From: BCD1 sp965230565
Lineage (GTDB): Bacteria > Bacteroidota > Bacteroidia > Chitinophagales > Saprospiraceae
DNA length: 64,000 nt
Reading direction: 5' to 3'
NCBI GenBank assembly: GCA_965230565.1
Contig: CBDDLH010000012.1
Span: forward strand, 310,001 to 374,000
The translations under genes were made by a program, and so were the position numbers. Under the pieces are notes generated by a model. That model was not told the DNA's origin. It was given only the letters and a program-made list of their open reading frames with translations, and made no database searches. Shown piece after piece: positions 1-9,220 of this stretch (positions within the stretch are counted from its first letter, which is position 1; every line of letters begins with the position of its first letter).

Positions 1-598
1 GCTGAAAATGGTGTGATCGGCATATTCAGATCTTTGATTGTGAGGGTTAAGTCGTTGAATGGTATTTAAATTGAGGCTTTTTCCGGCTTTCAGTTCCATA
101 GATGGATTATCTCCAATAACCCAGGTCTTTTCAGGAGGCATTTGCGTAGAGTGTAAAATTTGTTCGAAAAATTGCTGCTTGAATTGCCTGTTGGGATCAA
201 AAGGATCATCGATGAAAACCTCTTTGAAGTCTGATTCGATTTTCAATGCCTCAATTTTTGCTTTTTGCAATCGACTGAAGCCTGCCGTGACCAGATATTT
301 TTCAACATTCATGGTTTTTTAAATAATGATAATCTTCGAAAACGTTGATGTCTAGGTGGTAATCAATGGAGTTGATCTCCTTTATAAACGATTTGATGAT
401 TTCTTCTGGAAAACCATATTTCCTTGCTACAATATCAAATGGGATCATTTTCACTTCTTCAATAATCCTGGCAGATGTTGCCGGCCCAAAAGTATCTATC
501 GTATAACTTTCGACAATGCTTCTGGCTTTATCAAAAATAGAGTAGTCCAGCGATGTTGCCGGAAAAATGGTGTCATCAAGATCGAGAATTAAGATCAT
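1..598 (-). pseudogene. HAD-family hydrolase, frameshifted and cut by the window edge
   Basis: A haloacid-dehalogenase-like phosphatase is split over two frames. The first part (598 down to 302) opens with the motif I sequence DLDDT, which carries the nucleophile aspartate, and stops after about 98 residues. The second part lies in the next frame from about 312 to base 1 and carries the motif II threonine region (KYLVTAGF) and the motif IV sequence VIGDNPSMELKAG. The frames meet at a run of six A on the coding strand (about 315-320). Removing one A joins them without a gap. The gene starts 38 bases after the tgt stop, so the two are probably co-transcribed. The substrate is unknown. The break may be a real mutation, a sequencing error, or a site of transcriptional slippage. 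The 3' end is beyond the window. Confidence 0.8.
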
Positions 599-636
599 GG
601 TGCGTTGATTTTTTTAAACCATGATGTTCAATTAAT

Positions 637-1767
637 TTACAATCGCTGCTGCAACTTTCCAACCATACTGTCTTTCCAGATCCGGAAATTTCCTTCGATA
701 ATATGTTTTCGGGCTTCTCCGACTAACCAGAGAAAGAAAGATAAATTATGGATGGATGCAATCTGCGCAGCCAGGTATTCCTTACTGTGAACCAGATGGC
801 GCAAATAGGCTTTTGTGTGGAAACGACTGGTTGGAGCCGTGCTGTTCTCGTCGATGGGAGAAAAGTCGTTTTTCCACTTCAGGTTTTTGATGTTGATAAT
901 ACCTTCGGAGGTGTAAAGTAAGCCGTGTCTGGCATTCCGGGTTGGCAATACGCAATCGAACATATCTACTCCCATAGCGATGCATTCGAGCAGATTTGCC
1001 GGGGTGCCCACGCCCATGAGATAACGTGGTTTGTCCTTTGGAAGGATGCTGCATACCTGGTCGGTAATGCGGTACATTTCCTCGTGCGGTTCTCCGACAG
1101 ATAGTCCGCCGATTGCATTGCCTTCCCGCTCAAAGGACGCAATGGTTTCAGCAGATTGTTTTCTCAGATCCGTATATGTGCTTCCCTGAACAATGGGGAA
1201 AAGTGTTTGCGAATAACCGTAAAGACCTTCCGTTTCATCAAAGCGGTCACAACATCTTTTTAACCAACGATGGGTTAGCTCCATAGAGTTTTTGGCATAA
1301 TTATAATCACTGGGATAAGGTGGACATTCATCAAAGGCCATGATGATATCTGCGCCGATCTGGCGCTGGATGTCCATGACGTTTTCGGGTGTAAAAAACT
1401 GTTTGGAACCGTCGATATGTGATTGAAAAGTAACGCCTTCCTCTTTGATCTTTCGCCGGCCACTCAGGGAATAAACCTGGTAGCCGCCGCTATCGGTCAA
1501 TATTGGTTTATCCCATCCAATGAATTTATGTAAACCGCCTGCTTCTTCGAGTGTTTCCGTACCTGGTCTAAGGAAAAGGTGGTAGGTATTCCCAAGTATG
1601 ATTTGTGCGCTAACGTCTTCCTTCAGTTCGTGCTGATGAACTGCCTTTACGGAGCCGACAGTGCCTACGGGCATGAAGATCGGCGTTTCTATTTTTCCGT
1701 GATCGGTCTCTATCAATCCGGCGCGGGCGCTGGAGACGTCGTCTGTATGTTGTAGGGTAAATTTCAT
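637..1767 (-). CDS. tgt: queuine/preQ1 tRNA-guanine transglycosylase
   Basis: Tgt exchanges guanine 34 of tRNAs with GUN anticodons for the queuosine precursor preQ1. The protein (376 residues) matches the family over its whole length. Asp92 in TDSGGYQVYS is the general acid/base position and Asp271 in FDCVLPTRNARHG is the nucleophile position. The C-terminal zinc site is altered: the three cysteines of the usual C-x-C-x2-C are Ser309, Ala311 and Ser314, while the histidine (His340 in SIHNL) remains. From memory, other Bacteroidota Tgt proteins also lack these cysteines, so this looks like a lineage trait and not damage. It is the first gene of a minus-strand pair with the HAD hydrolase. Confidence 0.96.
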   Translation of the reverse strand: MKFTLQHTDDVSSARAGLIETDHGKIETPIFMPVGTVGSVKAVHQHELKEDVSAQIILGNTYHLFLRPGTETLEEAGGLHKFIGWDKPILTDSGGYQVYSLSGRRKIKEEGVTFQSHIDGSKQFFTPENVMDIQRQIGADIIMAFDECPPYPSDYNYAKNSMELTHRWLKRCCDRFDETEGLYGYSQTLFPIVQGSTYTDLRKQSAETIASFEREGNAIGGLSVGEPHEEMYRITDQVCSILPKDKPRYLMGVGTPANLLECIAMGVDMFDCVLPTRNARHGLLYTSEGIINIKNLKWKNDFSPIDENSTAPTSRFHTKAYLRHLVHSKEYLAAQIASIHNLSFFLWLVGEARKHIIEGNFRIWKDSMVGKLQQRL

Positions 1768-1809
1768 TGTTTACTGTTGATTCGGCAAAAGTACGATTTT
1801 TTGATTTAT

Positions 1810-1862
1810 GGCGGACAGGAGTCCGCTACCTAAGCCGCGGAGGACAGGATGTCCGGGCGAGC
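1810..1862. repeat. 53-bp dispersed double-hairpin repeat, copy 1
   Basis: This 53-bp segment recurs without indels at 9038-9090, with about seven substitutions by eye. Each copy contains two small dyads: GCGGAC/GTCCGC in the first third and GGACA/TGTCC in the last third. It lies between the divergent side of tgt and the end of the metalloprotease gene. The layout resembles REP-type intergenic elements. No transposase is nearby. Confidence 0.75.
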
Positions 1863-1984
1863 AGTTTTTTGTTTTTTTCAAAAACAGGGAATAGTAAATA
1901 CGGGAATATTTCTTTTCATTATTGTCCTCTTTGCTACCTGATAAATTATCCTTGTTCCCTTATTTTCTTACATAATTATTCCCA

Positions 1985-2015
1985 TAAAAAAGGGGCACAC
2001 CTTCCGGCATGCCCC
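1985..2015 (-). terminator. rho-independent terminator of the metalloprotease gene
   Basis: On the minus strand a GC-rich stem (GGGGCA...TGCCCC, positions 1992-2015, extended by inner pairs around a GGAA loop) is followed by seven T. It lies about 175 bp beyond the stop of the metalloprotease gene, with no gene between. Confidence 0.7.
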
Positions 2016-2113
2016 CTCCAAAACGAAACCCCATTTAATATTTCTTCCTTCGACAAGGTGTCGCCTTTCTACCCTAATACAAGACAAAGGCAAAACCTTG
2101 GAAAACCTTTTTT

Positions 2114-2190
2114 CAGCCGTCATCGTTAGCCGTTCACCGTCACCGTCAGCCGTCAATCGTTAGCCGTCTACCGTCCATGATCCACCGTCC
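2114..2190. repeat. degenerate CCGTC/AGCCGTC tandem repeat
   Basis: About ten loosely spaced copies of an (A/C)CCGTC or AGCCGT unit run directly up to the stop codon of the metalloprotease gene. Related tracts occur at 54365-54404 and, in inverse orientation, at 57105-57144. The units are imperfect in spacing and sequence, unlike a CRISPR array. Confidence 0.65.
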
Positions 2191-4640
2191 TACGACCTCG
2201 TAATCACCAACCGTTCACTAATTACAACATCCTCCTCTCCCATCTTCAACAGATAAGTACCTTGCGGTAATTCACTCACGTTGATCTGAACATTATTCTT
2301 TCCTGGAGATGATTCCACATTTACCTGCTTGACCAATTGTCCCATCATATTGAAAATGTTCAGGGTGTAATGATCTTCTGATTTGCTGAAAAAGTTCATC
2401 TGCAGCTGGTCACTTGCAGGGTTTGGAAATAGTTGGACATCGCCAACCTCCGGAAGTACATCGTTTTCGCCGCCTTCCTGGATGCCGCTGCCACAACCAT
2501 TGCCTTCATGGATCTTCACATTGCGGAAGTAGGAGTTGCCATTATGCTGCCCACTGTCGTGATCAGCAACAAAAAAGAATCTGTTGAAATCTCCTGTGTA
2601 GAATTGGCCAATCGGGATGGCAAAATACTGCCAGCCGCCATTGCCTGAATAAGTGTCGAAATCCATGTAGCCCCAGGCTTGAGAACCATGAACCTTTAAA
2701 GTCCTGTTGTAAGAAATGGTGCTGTTATTATCGAAGCCGACAGCATGGATTTCCCCTTCAATAGTAGAGCGGAATTCAAATTCCACCATCGTATTTTCTG
2801 TGACCGTATATTCCAGTGCAATGGATTTCCAGGCATTATTTTCCAGTTTGAGAATGGTGTTGCTGCTCAAAAGCTGATAAATTCCAGCATCCTGGCTGCC
2901 ACCATAGGAATCGATGGTAAAGTCATTGAAATCAATTTCCAGGCAATCTTCATTTCCGCCTTCCTGATAAGGCGCGCAGAAACCTGTGAGTTCTGATTCA
3001 AGGAATGCTCCTCCCTCAGCAAAAATATTTCCACTGTCATCTTTCACCGAGTATGATCCCGATCCATAATCGCAACACATGCCGTCGCCATAACTGTCGT
3101 ACATGGTGAAATTATAACAACCATCCGGAAGGCAAACGGTATCTCTTACGATCAATCCTGCGCTGGCTTTTGGAAATGGTCCCCCTTCGGCCAAAATTGT
3201 TCCGGCGCCGTTTTTGATGTCCCAGGTGTTTTCTGAACCATAATCGTCCAACACGATAGTGATGTAAACTTCATTGTCGGTACAGGTGACCGGGTTATCG
3301 CTTCCGCCACCACTTCCACCACCGCCGCCACTGCTGCATGGTTGTGTACAGGTTGCGTTATCAATCGTGTAACGAATAATATTACCCGGCTGGATTCCAA
3401 AACCTAGATTGAAGTCAATACCTGCGCTGGTAATGTGGCAATACGACATAATTGTTCCCCCGCCTGATGGATAGCCGGGGTTGCTGCAAGAGCCTTCCGT
3501 AAATCCGGCGCATCCGTCAATAGCCGTATTGTTCCCATTCCAGACGCAGGCATGGGTGTGATGAGATCCTAAAAGATGACCCAGTTCATGTGCCATTACC
3601 ATCACGGTAAAAGAGTAAGTTGGAACGGTTGAAAAAGAAGTACCGACGCTGGCAAAACTCATACGAGCCGCTACGTAAGGGTGGCACAAGCCATTTAAAA
3701 CAGCGATCCCGCCGCTGGCCTGGTAAGAAATCAGCTGTGCCAGATCACCGTTAAAACTGGTTCGGTACGTTTGAAATTGTGTGAGCAGTTGCCCGCTGGA
3801 AGTTCCGGCGTACGGACTCGGCGTATCCCATACGTAGATATGGGATATTACAAGGCTCACATTTTCATTGGCGTAAAGCGTAGCCGCCTGATTAAAAATG
3901 GCGGTGATGTAGTTGGTCGCTCCGGTGGTTCCTCCTTTATCGGTGAAAATATCGTGATCGACCTCGAAATAAATACGCACACAATCTCCCGGGCCACGAT
4001 CACTTGACGGTTCGTAGTCCAGTTGTTCTCGCGTATAACCAGGGCCGTCATCCGGTGTTTCGCAATAAGATCCCAGTTGTTCGACAACATCTTCGTCGTT
4101 GTAAAGAATGTAATCCCGCTGATTGTTTTTCTGATTGAGCTTAGCCAGGACGACATTCCCAAGTGTTGCCGAGCTGAGCAATCCTGTCACCTCATCTTCA
4201 AAAATGCTGATCGCGGCGATGGAGTTTTGGTCCCCTTTGATGATGCCGCGGTAGTGGATTCCCTGGTCAATTTTGACGGGTTGATTGGAGGAACTTTCAA
4301 TAACAGAAAATGCTCCATCAAAAATATTCACTTTGACCAGTTCTAGTTCAAAAGTATTACGTGATCCGGCCGGAATTTTGAAGCTCATTTGTTCGGGTGC
4401 CTCAAATTTCAGGCTTTGCAATTTTTCTATATCCAGTGTCAATGATTCATATTCGCTGATAGTCCCGTTTACATCTTTCTTTGTCGTGGAAGGTTCAAAA
4501 AGTGTTGTGTTTTTGAAAGCTTTACCCTCGTATCTGCATTCCTGCACCATTTCGGAGGGTTTTAGAGAGGTGTAAGTAGTTTGTGCAATACCCGTCCATG
4601 CCAGGGTCATCCCCAGCAGGAATAAAAATAAAGATCTCAT
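2190..4640 (-). CDS. secreted metzincin metalloprotease with T9SS sorting domain
   Basis: This is a zinc-dependent extracellular protease of the reprolysin-like metzincin type (about 816 residues). I start at 4640 because the protein then begins with a clean signal peptide (MRSLFLFLLGMTLAWTGIAQ). A longer form from 4697 adds 19 unlikely residues. The catalytic motif HELGHLLGSHH lies near residues 351-361, and the Met-turn (GGTIMSYC) follows about 50 residues later. A Gly/Ser-rich linker precedes two accessory regions (one cysteine-rich, one jelly-roll-like). The last 80 residues form a type A T9SS C-terminal domain (starting near LFPNPASD). The protein is probably exported through the outer membrane and attached to the surface or released. 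The peptide target is unknown. Confidence 0.9.
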   Translation of the reverse strand: MRSLFLFLLGMTLAWTGIAQTTYTSLKPSEMVQECRYEGKAFKNTTLFEPSTTKKDVNGTISEYESLTLDIEKLQSLKFEAPEQMSFKIPAGSRNTFELELVKVNIFDGAFSVIESSSNQPVKIDQGIHYRGIIKGDQNSIAAISIFEDEVTGLLSSATLGNVVLAKLNQKNNQRDYILYNDEDVVEQLGSYCETPDDGPGYTREQLDYEPSSDRGPGDCVRIYFEVDHDIFTDKGGTTGATNYITAIFNQAATLYANENVSLVISHIYVWDTPSPYAGTSSGQLLTQFQTYRTSFNGDLAQLISYQASGGIAVLNGLCHPYVAARMSFASVGTSFSTVPTYSFTVMVMAHELGHLLGSHHTHACVWNGNNTAIDGCAGFTEGSCSNPGYPSGGGTIMSYCHITSAGIDFNLGFGIQPGNIIRYTIDNATCTQPCSSGGGGGSGGGSDNPVTCTDNEVYITIVLDDYGSENTWDIKNGAGTILAEGGPFPKASAGLIVRDTVCLPDGCYNFTMYDSYGDGMCCDYGSGSYSVKDDSGNIFAEGGAFLESELTGFCAPYQEGGNEDCLEIDFNDFTIDSYGGSQDAGIYQLLSSNTILKLENNAWKSIALEYTVTENTMVEFEFRSTIEGEIHAVGFDNNSTISYNRTLKVHGSQAWGYMDFDTYSGNGGWQYFAIPIGQFYTGDFNRFFFVADHDSGQHNGNSYFRNVKIHEGNGCGSGIQEGGENDVLPEVGDVQLFPNPASDQLQMNFFSKSEDHYTLNIFNMMGQLVKQVNVESSPGKNNVQINVSELPQGTYLLKMGEEDVVISERLVITRS

Positions 4641-5271
4641 ACTTAAATCGGTTTTTGGCTGTGCCGTTTTGTTTGGTAATGGCCATACTATGACCATTTG
4701 ACTAAGTGTTTTTACAGCAAGCCAGGTTTAAATAAATAGTTGCATTGCCGGGCCGGCCCGAGAGCTGGTCCCTTTGAGAAAACGGAGAAAACCGATTTAA
4801 CCCCTACAGTCCATGGTATCTGCGGCGGAGCAAATGAGCATCTCCAAAAAAAAGTGTTTTGTAAAAAATTAATCGCCTTATCTTCAGCGTAATGGTTACG
4901 CCGGTAGATAAGAAATAGTCTTCACCAGGTTTGTGTCTTATTATTGAAAATGGGTGTACTAAGTCCATCTTCTGTATGAGAATATGTACAGTTCGTACGG
5001 GGGATAATCTTTGTGGGGAATTTTTAGTTCCATGATTTCAACTTCCATTGCAGAGTATTCCACAATCTCAGTTAAAATTCAAATGGGGAGTCAAACATTG
5101 AGATGTGTAGTGATTCTCACAGAATCGTTTGATTGGTAAAACGGCCCTTATTTTGGAATAGTATATGTGAAGTGAAAAAAAAATGAAAAATTTAGGGAGT
5201 GGTTGGATTTGGTTATTTAGTGGTAAAGTGGGAGTTGCTGGCAACCAGCAACTAGTAACCAGCAACCGACC
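4641..5271. other. 631-bp intergenic region, small palindromes only
   Basis: No convincing gene is seen. The region should hold the minus-strand promoter of the metalloprotease gene. It contains a perfect 12-bp GC palindrome (CGGGCCGGCCCG, 4749-4760). Near the lamin-tail gene it has a hairpin with 8-bp arms (5234-5252) and a 10-bp direct repeat (AACCAGCAAC at 5243-5252 and 5257-5266), another degenerate-repeat tract. The 65-codon frame on the minus strand at 5068-5265 lacks support. Confidence 0.5.
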
Positions 5272-7872
5272 TCAATCCAACTGCCCCGCCAACACACAAG
5301 TCTCCTTAAACTGCTCCACAGTTCCTTCTGTAGTGAACAACTCCGCCCAGATCACGTAAATGCCCAGGCGGGCCTTCTGGCCGTCTGCGGTGGTTCCGTC
5401 CCATTTGAATACTCCTTCCGAGGCGAGCAGTTCATTGGCTGCCAGTTGTTTTATTGGTCTGCCAAGAGCATCGTACACATAGAGGTTGATGAAGAAACCG
5501 GGAGTGTCGGTAGTATAATTGATCTGTAAAATATCTTCGTAGCCGTCATTATCCGGTGAAAAAGTCGTGTTGGGAATGGACAAGATGCTACTGCCTTGTT
5601 CAACCGGAATAGAAAACTGAGAATTTTTGTAAGTCGGGGTGGCGTATCCTGCCGAAGCTGCTGCCGAATGCCAGTTGCCAAAACTTTGAGTAGGAATTTC
5701 CGGACTTAATCTTTCCAGGGAAACACCGTTTTTATCTGACAATAATCCAAAGTGCATATCTTCGATATAATCAAAAGAATCGATGGTGATGCCATTGTAT
5801 TGAACGGTGACATTTCCGGCTTTATCTTCGAAGGTCGGAAGGTCGCTATAGAATACGTTGTCAGGGAAATCGACAGTATATCTTTCCAGAATGTCGGAAG
5901 GGACTTCGGTGATAACCGCATATTCTCCGGGAAAGAGCAAGTGCCTTCTTACGAAAGTCGTGTCTTCTTTCAGAAAGTTGATTAAAGTGATATCATCGAG
6001 GTCAAAAATTTTTCCTGATCGGTTATATAATTCAAGAAAATCTGTCCCGAAGGTTTCCGGGTTAAAAAGGATCTCGTTAATCACCACATCATTAGGTTCC
6101 ATAGCTTCGGGAAGCCCAAAATAAACGGGACCGGAAAACTCAAGCGTATTACCCAGGCAATCTGCAATTTCTGAAGAGACTTCAAGTGAATATACAATTC
6201 CGGTGGAAAGTGGAGTCGCTAGTCCAAGCAATACAGTATTATTTTCGGGTAACTGTACTGTGGCGCTAAAGACCGAAATTCCCTCAGAAAAGGAAAAAGA
6301 CTCTGAAGTGATTGTTGAGGCATCAACGGCTTTATTAAAAGTTACCAATACCTCGAATCCACTTTCCGGATAAGCTGACCTCAGGACAGGCCCTTCCATT
6401 TCCAAAGGTTGACCTAGGACGGAATTTTCATTGCCCGGAGTACCGCCGTCGGGGTGATCAGATGCCCGCCAGTTGCCCCCGCAGTCGTAAACATTATCCA
6501 GGTCGATCATTTCCAGCGACCAGCCGCCGTCACCTTTCTCCGCATCGCCATACCAGCTGTCAGAGTAATTGACTTCGAAGATAACCATATCGTCCTGATC
6601 CAGGATTTGCAATTGACCACTTCCATTGGTGAGCTGAGGAAAAGAACTTAAATCCAGCGTGGTGCCAAAGGGTTCGAAATTCGCTAAAAAGGCATCGTCG
6701 CAAATAATCGCATATTCTCCGGGTAACAACAAGTGCTCAGGTAGTGCTTTTAGAGAACCATTAAAAGCCAGTTTTAGCGTTGATAACTGAAAAACCTTAT
6801 CCGAATGATTGTAAATCTCCACATATTCAGCTTCCGGTAGGCCTGCAGGTTCCGGAGAGATATCTGCCATGATCTCTGTTATGAGTATTTCGTTAGTGGA
6901 TGGCTCCTGAAGATTGTAATAGGAAAAGGTTGTTGACTGGTTTTGTAAGGTGTTACCGGCAGTATCCTCGATGTTTTCCACAGTCACCTGGTAAGTAGTG
7001 AGGTTGGTAAAAGAAACAGCCGTTTCCAGAATTACCCGATTGGGGGTTTGATTATCGAGCGTAGCCGAAGTCGGAACGCCGATTCCGTTATTAATGAAAT
7101 AATTATTTGTGTTTTCAGCTGATACAGGGTCAAGGTTTTCATCGAATTCCAAGGAAACAGTATTGGAGCCTTCGGGAAAAGCCGCAATCAGGACAGGCGG
7201 TTCCTGATCTTCATAAAGCGGATCGATCAATACGTCATCAAAAAAGAAGTCTTCATTTCTGGTGCTGGTATATTTACAGTAAAATCCAAAAAAGTTACCC
7301 ATTGGATAAGTATTATCGGTAGCAGAACCTTCCAGTTGAAAATCAGTCCCGCCGGAATAATCGGCAAAGACAGACCATTCTCCGGATTCGGATCTGGTAA
7401 CACGGATTCTCGCCATTGCAGGATCCATGCTTACAGCACCAGGTGCTCCGGAACTTAACAGTTCACTGTTGCTGCCATCTTGTCTGTATAATTCAAGAGC
7501 ATCATCATTTCCACCACTTCCGGCCTGTAAGTAATAGCCGTCAAGGTCTGCAGCCAGATCTGCTGAAGAAGCAGTCAGGTAAACACGGGTCAGATTGCTT
7601 CCTGAGGGGTTGAATTCCATTCTGAAAAAGAATTCCCAGGTAGTTACCTCATTGGAAGAGGTCAGTGCCGGGACGGCGAGAAAAGCCTCGTTTGTGGATT
7701 CCGGGGCCTGGTCAAAAAGTTGCAATTCTCCATTATTTACGGTAAACTTGTCTATATCACCTTGCCAGACAGGGTTTTGATCAAAATTTTGATCAGAAAA
7801 ATCATCAATGAGTTGCGAAGCTCCCTGGGTAATGGTGAAAACGACAAGAAAAAAGGAGAAAAAAGCTTTCAT
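5272..7872 (-). CDS. secreted lamin-tail-domain protein
   Basis: The 866-residue protein starts with a signal peptide (MKAFFSFFLVVFTITQGASQ). In order it has a jelly-roll/concanavalin-like region (about 20-220), a bacterial Ig-like domain (about 225-320), a lamin-tail domain opening NEILITEIMADISPEPAG (about 325-460), a second Ig-like domain (about 475-580), a second lamin-tail domain opening DVVINEILFNPETFG (about 585-720) and a C-terminal FlgD-like Ig module with the SPDNDGYEDIL signature seen in Bacteroidota gliding/T9SS-type C-termini. No catalytic motif is seen. It is probably a surface or adhesion protein, exported by T9SS by inference. It is divergently transcribed from asd. Confidence 0.85.
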   Translation of the reverse strand: MKAFFSFFLVVFTITQGASQLIDDFSDQNFDQNPVWQGDIDKFTVNNGELQLFDQAPESTNEAFLAVPALTSSNEVTTWEFFFRMEFNPSGSNLTRVYLTASSADLAADLDGYYLQAGSGGNDDALELYRQDGSNSELLSSGAPGAVSMDPAMARIRVTRSESGEWSVFADYSGGTDFQLEGSATDNTYPMGNFFGFYCKYTSTRNEDFFFDDVLIDPLYEDQEPPVLIAAFPEGSNTVSLEFDENLDPVSAENTNNYFINNGIGVPTSATLDNQTPNRVILETAVSFTNLTTYQVTVENIEDTAGNTLQNQSTTFSYYNLQEPSTNEILITEIMADISPEPAGLPEAEYVEIYNHSDKVFQLSTLKLAFNGSLKALPEHLLLPGEYAIICDDAFLANFEPFGTTLDLSSFPQLTNGSGQLQILDQDDMVIFEVNYSDSWYGDAEKGDGGWSLEMIDLDNVYDCGGNWRASDHPDGGTPGNENSVLGQPLEMEGPVLRSAYPESGFEVLVTFNKAVDASTITSESFSFSEGISVFSATVQLPENNTVLLGLATPLSTGIVYSLEVSSEIADCLGNTLEFSGPVYFGLPEAMEPNDVVINEILFNPETFGTDFLELYNRSGKIFDLDDITLINFLKEDTTFVRRHLLFPGEYAVITEVPSDILERYTVDFPDNVFYSDLPTFEDKAGNVTVQYNGITIDSFDYIEDMHFGLLSDKNGVSLERLSPEIPTQSFGNWHSAAASAGYATPTYKNSQFSIPVEQGSSILSIPNTTFSPDNDGYEDILQINYTTDTPGFFINLYVYDALGRPIKQLAANELLASEGVFKWDGTTADGQKARLGIYVIWAELFTTEGTVEQFKETCVLAGQLD

Positions 7873-7939
7873 TCCTGGATTTAATTAGATTTAGATTGTC
7901 AAAAGTAGCAATAAAGTGACAATGCCCGTATTTTTGTTA

Positions 7940-7947
7940 TAAATTTG
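7940..7947 (+). promoter_or_regulatory. candidate -7 box for asd
   Basis: TAAATTTG matches the Bacteroidota -7 consensus TAnnTTTG and lies about 75 bp before the asd start, between the divergent genes. I found no well-placed -33 TTTG element, so this is a weak call. Confidence 0.3.
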
Positions 7948-8018
7948 CAGGCTTTAAATGTATTTGATTCCCGCATTTATGTTGAAAAGGAATCACGTAA
8001 ATATTGAATAGCCAAAAC

Positions 8019-9020
8019 ATGAAGGTAGCAGTAGTGGGTGTTACGGGTCTAGTAGGTGGTGTGATGATCCACGTATTGGAAGAGCGTAATTTCCCGGTTG
8101 ACGAATTTATACCCGTGGCCTCGGCCCGGTCAATTGGAAAAAAGGTAGTTTTTAACGGCAAGGAGTATTCCGTAGTTGGAATGCAGGATGCCATTGATAA
8201 AAAGCCTGATGTGGCGATCTTTTCAGCAGGAGGAGGAACCTCTCTGGAGTGGGCGCCCAAATTTGCGGCAGCAGGAATTACGGTAATCGATAATTCATCT
8301 GCCTGGAGAATGGATCCCGAAAAGCGATTAATCGTTCCTGAAGTCAATGCTTCATTGTTGACTTCAACCGACAAAATAATCGCCAACCCCAATTGCTCCA
8401 CTATTCAAATGGTGGTGGCTTTAGCGCCTTTGCACAAGGCCTTTAAGATTAAACGGTTGGTAATTTCCACTTATCAGTCATTCACCGGTACCGGAGTGAA
8501 AGCGGTTAACCAGTATAAAACGGAATCCGTTGGTAAACAACCTGATTCGGAAGAAATGGCTTACCATTATCCGATTTTTGAAAACTGTCTGCCCCACTGT
8601 GATGTGTTTCTCGAAAACGATTACACTAAAGAAGAGATGAAACTCGTTCATGAAACACGCAAGATACTGGGAGATGAAAAAATGGGTATCACGGCAACGG
8701 CCGTAAGGGTGCCTGTAGACGGAGGACATTCGGAATCCGTAAACGTTGAATTTGAAAAAGGTTTTAGAGTAGAAGATGTTCGCCGGCTTTTAAATGAAAT
8801 GGATGGTGTGACGGTTTTGGATGATGTCAGTCAAAACAAATACCCGATGCCATTATTTGCCAAGAATAAGGATGACGTTTTTGTCGGCAGAATAAGAAGA
8901 GACGAATCCGTTGAAAACGGACTGAACCTGTGGATAGTTGCAGATAACCTTCGAAAGGGTGCTGCAACAAATGCTATTCAGATAGCGGAGTATTTGCAAG
9001 GGAAGAATATTTTGGGTTGA
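8019..9020 (+). CDS. asd: aspartate-semialdehyde dehydrogenase
   Basis: Asd reduces aspartyl-4-phosphate to aspartate semialdehyde with NADPH, the branch point to lysine/diaminopimelate, threonine and methionine. I start at the ATG at 8019, which places the Rossmann motif (MKVAVVGVTGLVG) at the N-terminus. A TTG start at 8004 would add only five residues. The catalytic cysteine is Cys126 in NPNCSTIQ, and the RVPVDGGHSESV segment carries the conserved catalytic histidine. The length of 333 residues is normal. It is followed by a copy of the 53-bp dispersed repeat and appears monocistronic. Confidence 0.96.
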   Translation: MKVAVVGVTGLVGGVMIHVLEERNFPVDEFIPVASARSIGKKVVFNGKEYSVVGMQDAIDKKPDVAIFSAGGGTSLEWAPKFAAAGITVIDNSSAWRMDPEKRLIVPEVNASLLTSTDKIIANPNCSTIQMVVALAPLHKAFKIKRLVISTYQSFTGTGVKAVNQYKTESVGKQPDSEEMAYHYPIFENCLPHCDVFLENDYTKEEMKLVHETRKILGDEKMGITATAVRVPVDGGHSESVNVEFEKGFRVEDVRRLLNEMDGVTVLDDVSQNKYPMPLFAKNKDDVFVGRIRRDESVENGLNLWIVADNLRKGAATNAIQIAEYLQGKNILG

Positions 9021-9037
9021 AAAGCCTGATGAGTTAC

Positions 9038-9090
9038 GGCGGATAGTAGTCCGCTACCTAGGCCGCTTTGGACAGGATGTCCGGGTGAGC
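9038..9090. repeat. 53-bp dispersed double-hairpin repeat, copy 2
   Basis: This is the second copy of the element at 1810-1862, in the same orientation and same length, sitting 17 bp after the asd stop. Both dyads are recognisable (the first, GCGGAT...GTCCGC, has one mismatch), and the spacer between them differs by three consecutive bases. Confidence 0.75.
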
Positions 9091-9220
9091 TTGAACATAT
9101 TTGATTTTTTATAACAGGGACAATGAATTTTACAGATTAAGCAAAGGCCATCTGATGGTTTTTGGTAATCTGATAAAACTACCTGGTCACATTGCATTAC
9201 ATAACGAAACAGCGAAAATT

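Larger units (their letters stand above)
1768..2189. other. intergenic region, repeats and terminator, no gene seen
   Basis: This 422-bp gap holds the 53-bp dispersed repeat (1810-1862), a terminator hairpin (1985-2015) and a run of degenerate CCGTC-type units (about 2114-2190). A 120-codon open frame across it consists of repeat sequence and has no recognisable protein features, so I do not call it. Confidence 0.6.

Noticed and set aside
302..320. Programmed -1 frameshift in the HAD gene at an A-AAA-AAC heptamer
   Set aside because: A -1 slip leads to CCA TGA within two codons. The correct second frame needs +1 or loss of one base.
1767..2129. 120-codon plus-strand frame after tgt
   Set aside because: It consists of the repeat element and terminator and lacks protein-like composition.
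2114..2190. CRISPR array
   Set aside because: The CCGTC units are irregular in spacing and length, have no uniform spacers, and no cas genes lie in the window.
9101..9220. TTG start giving a 40-residue N-terminal extension of the coiled-coil protein
   Set aside because: The added segment begins 11 bp after the dispersed repeat and has no domain or signal features; the ATG at 9221 gives a well-formed N-terminus.
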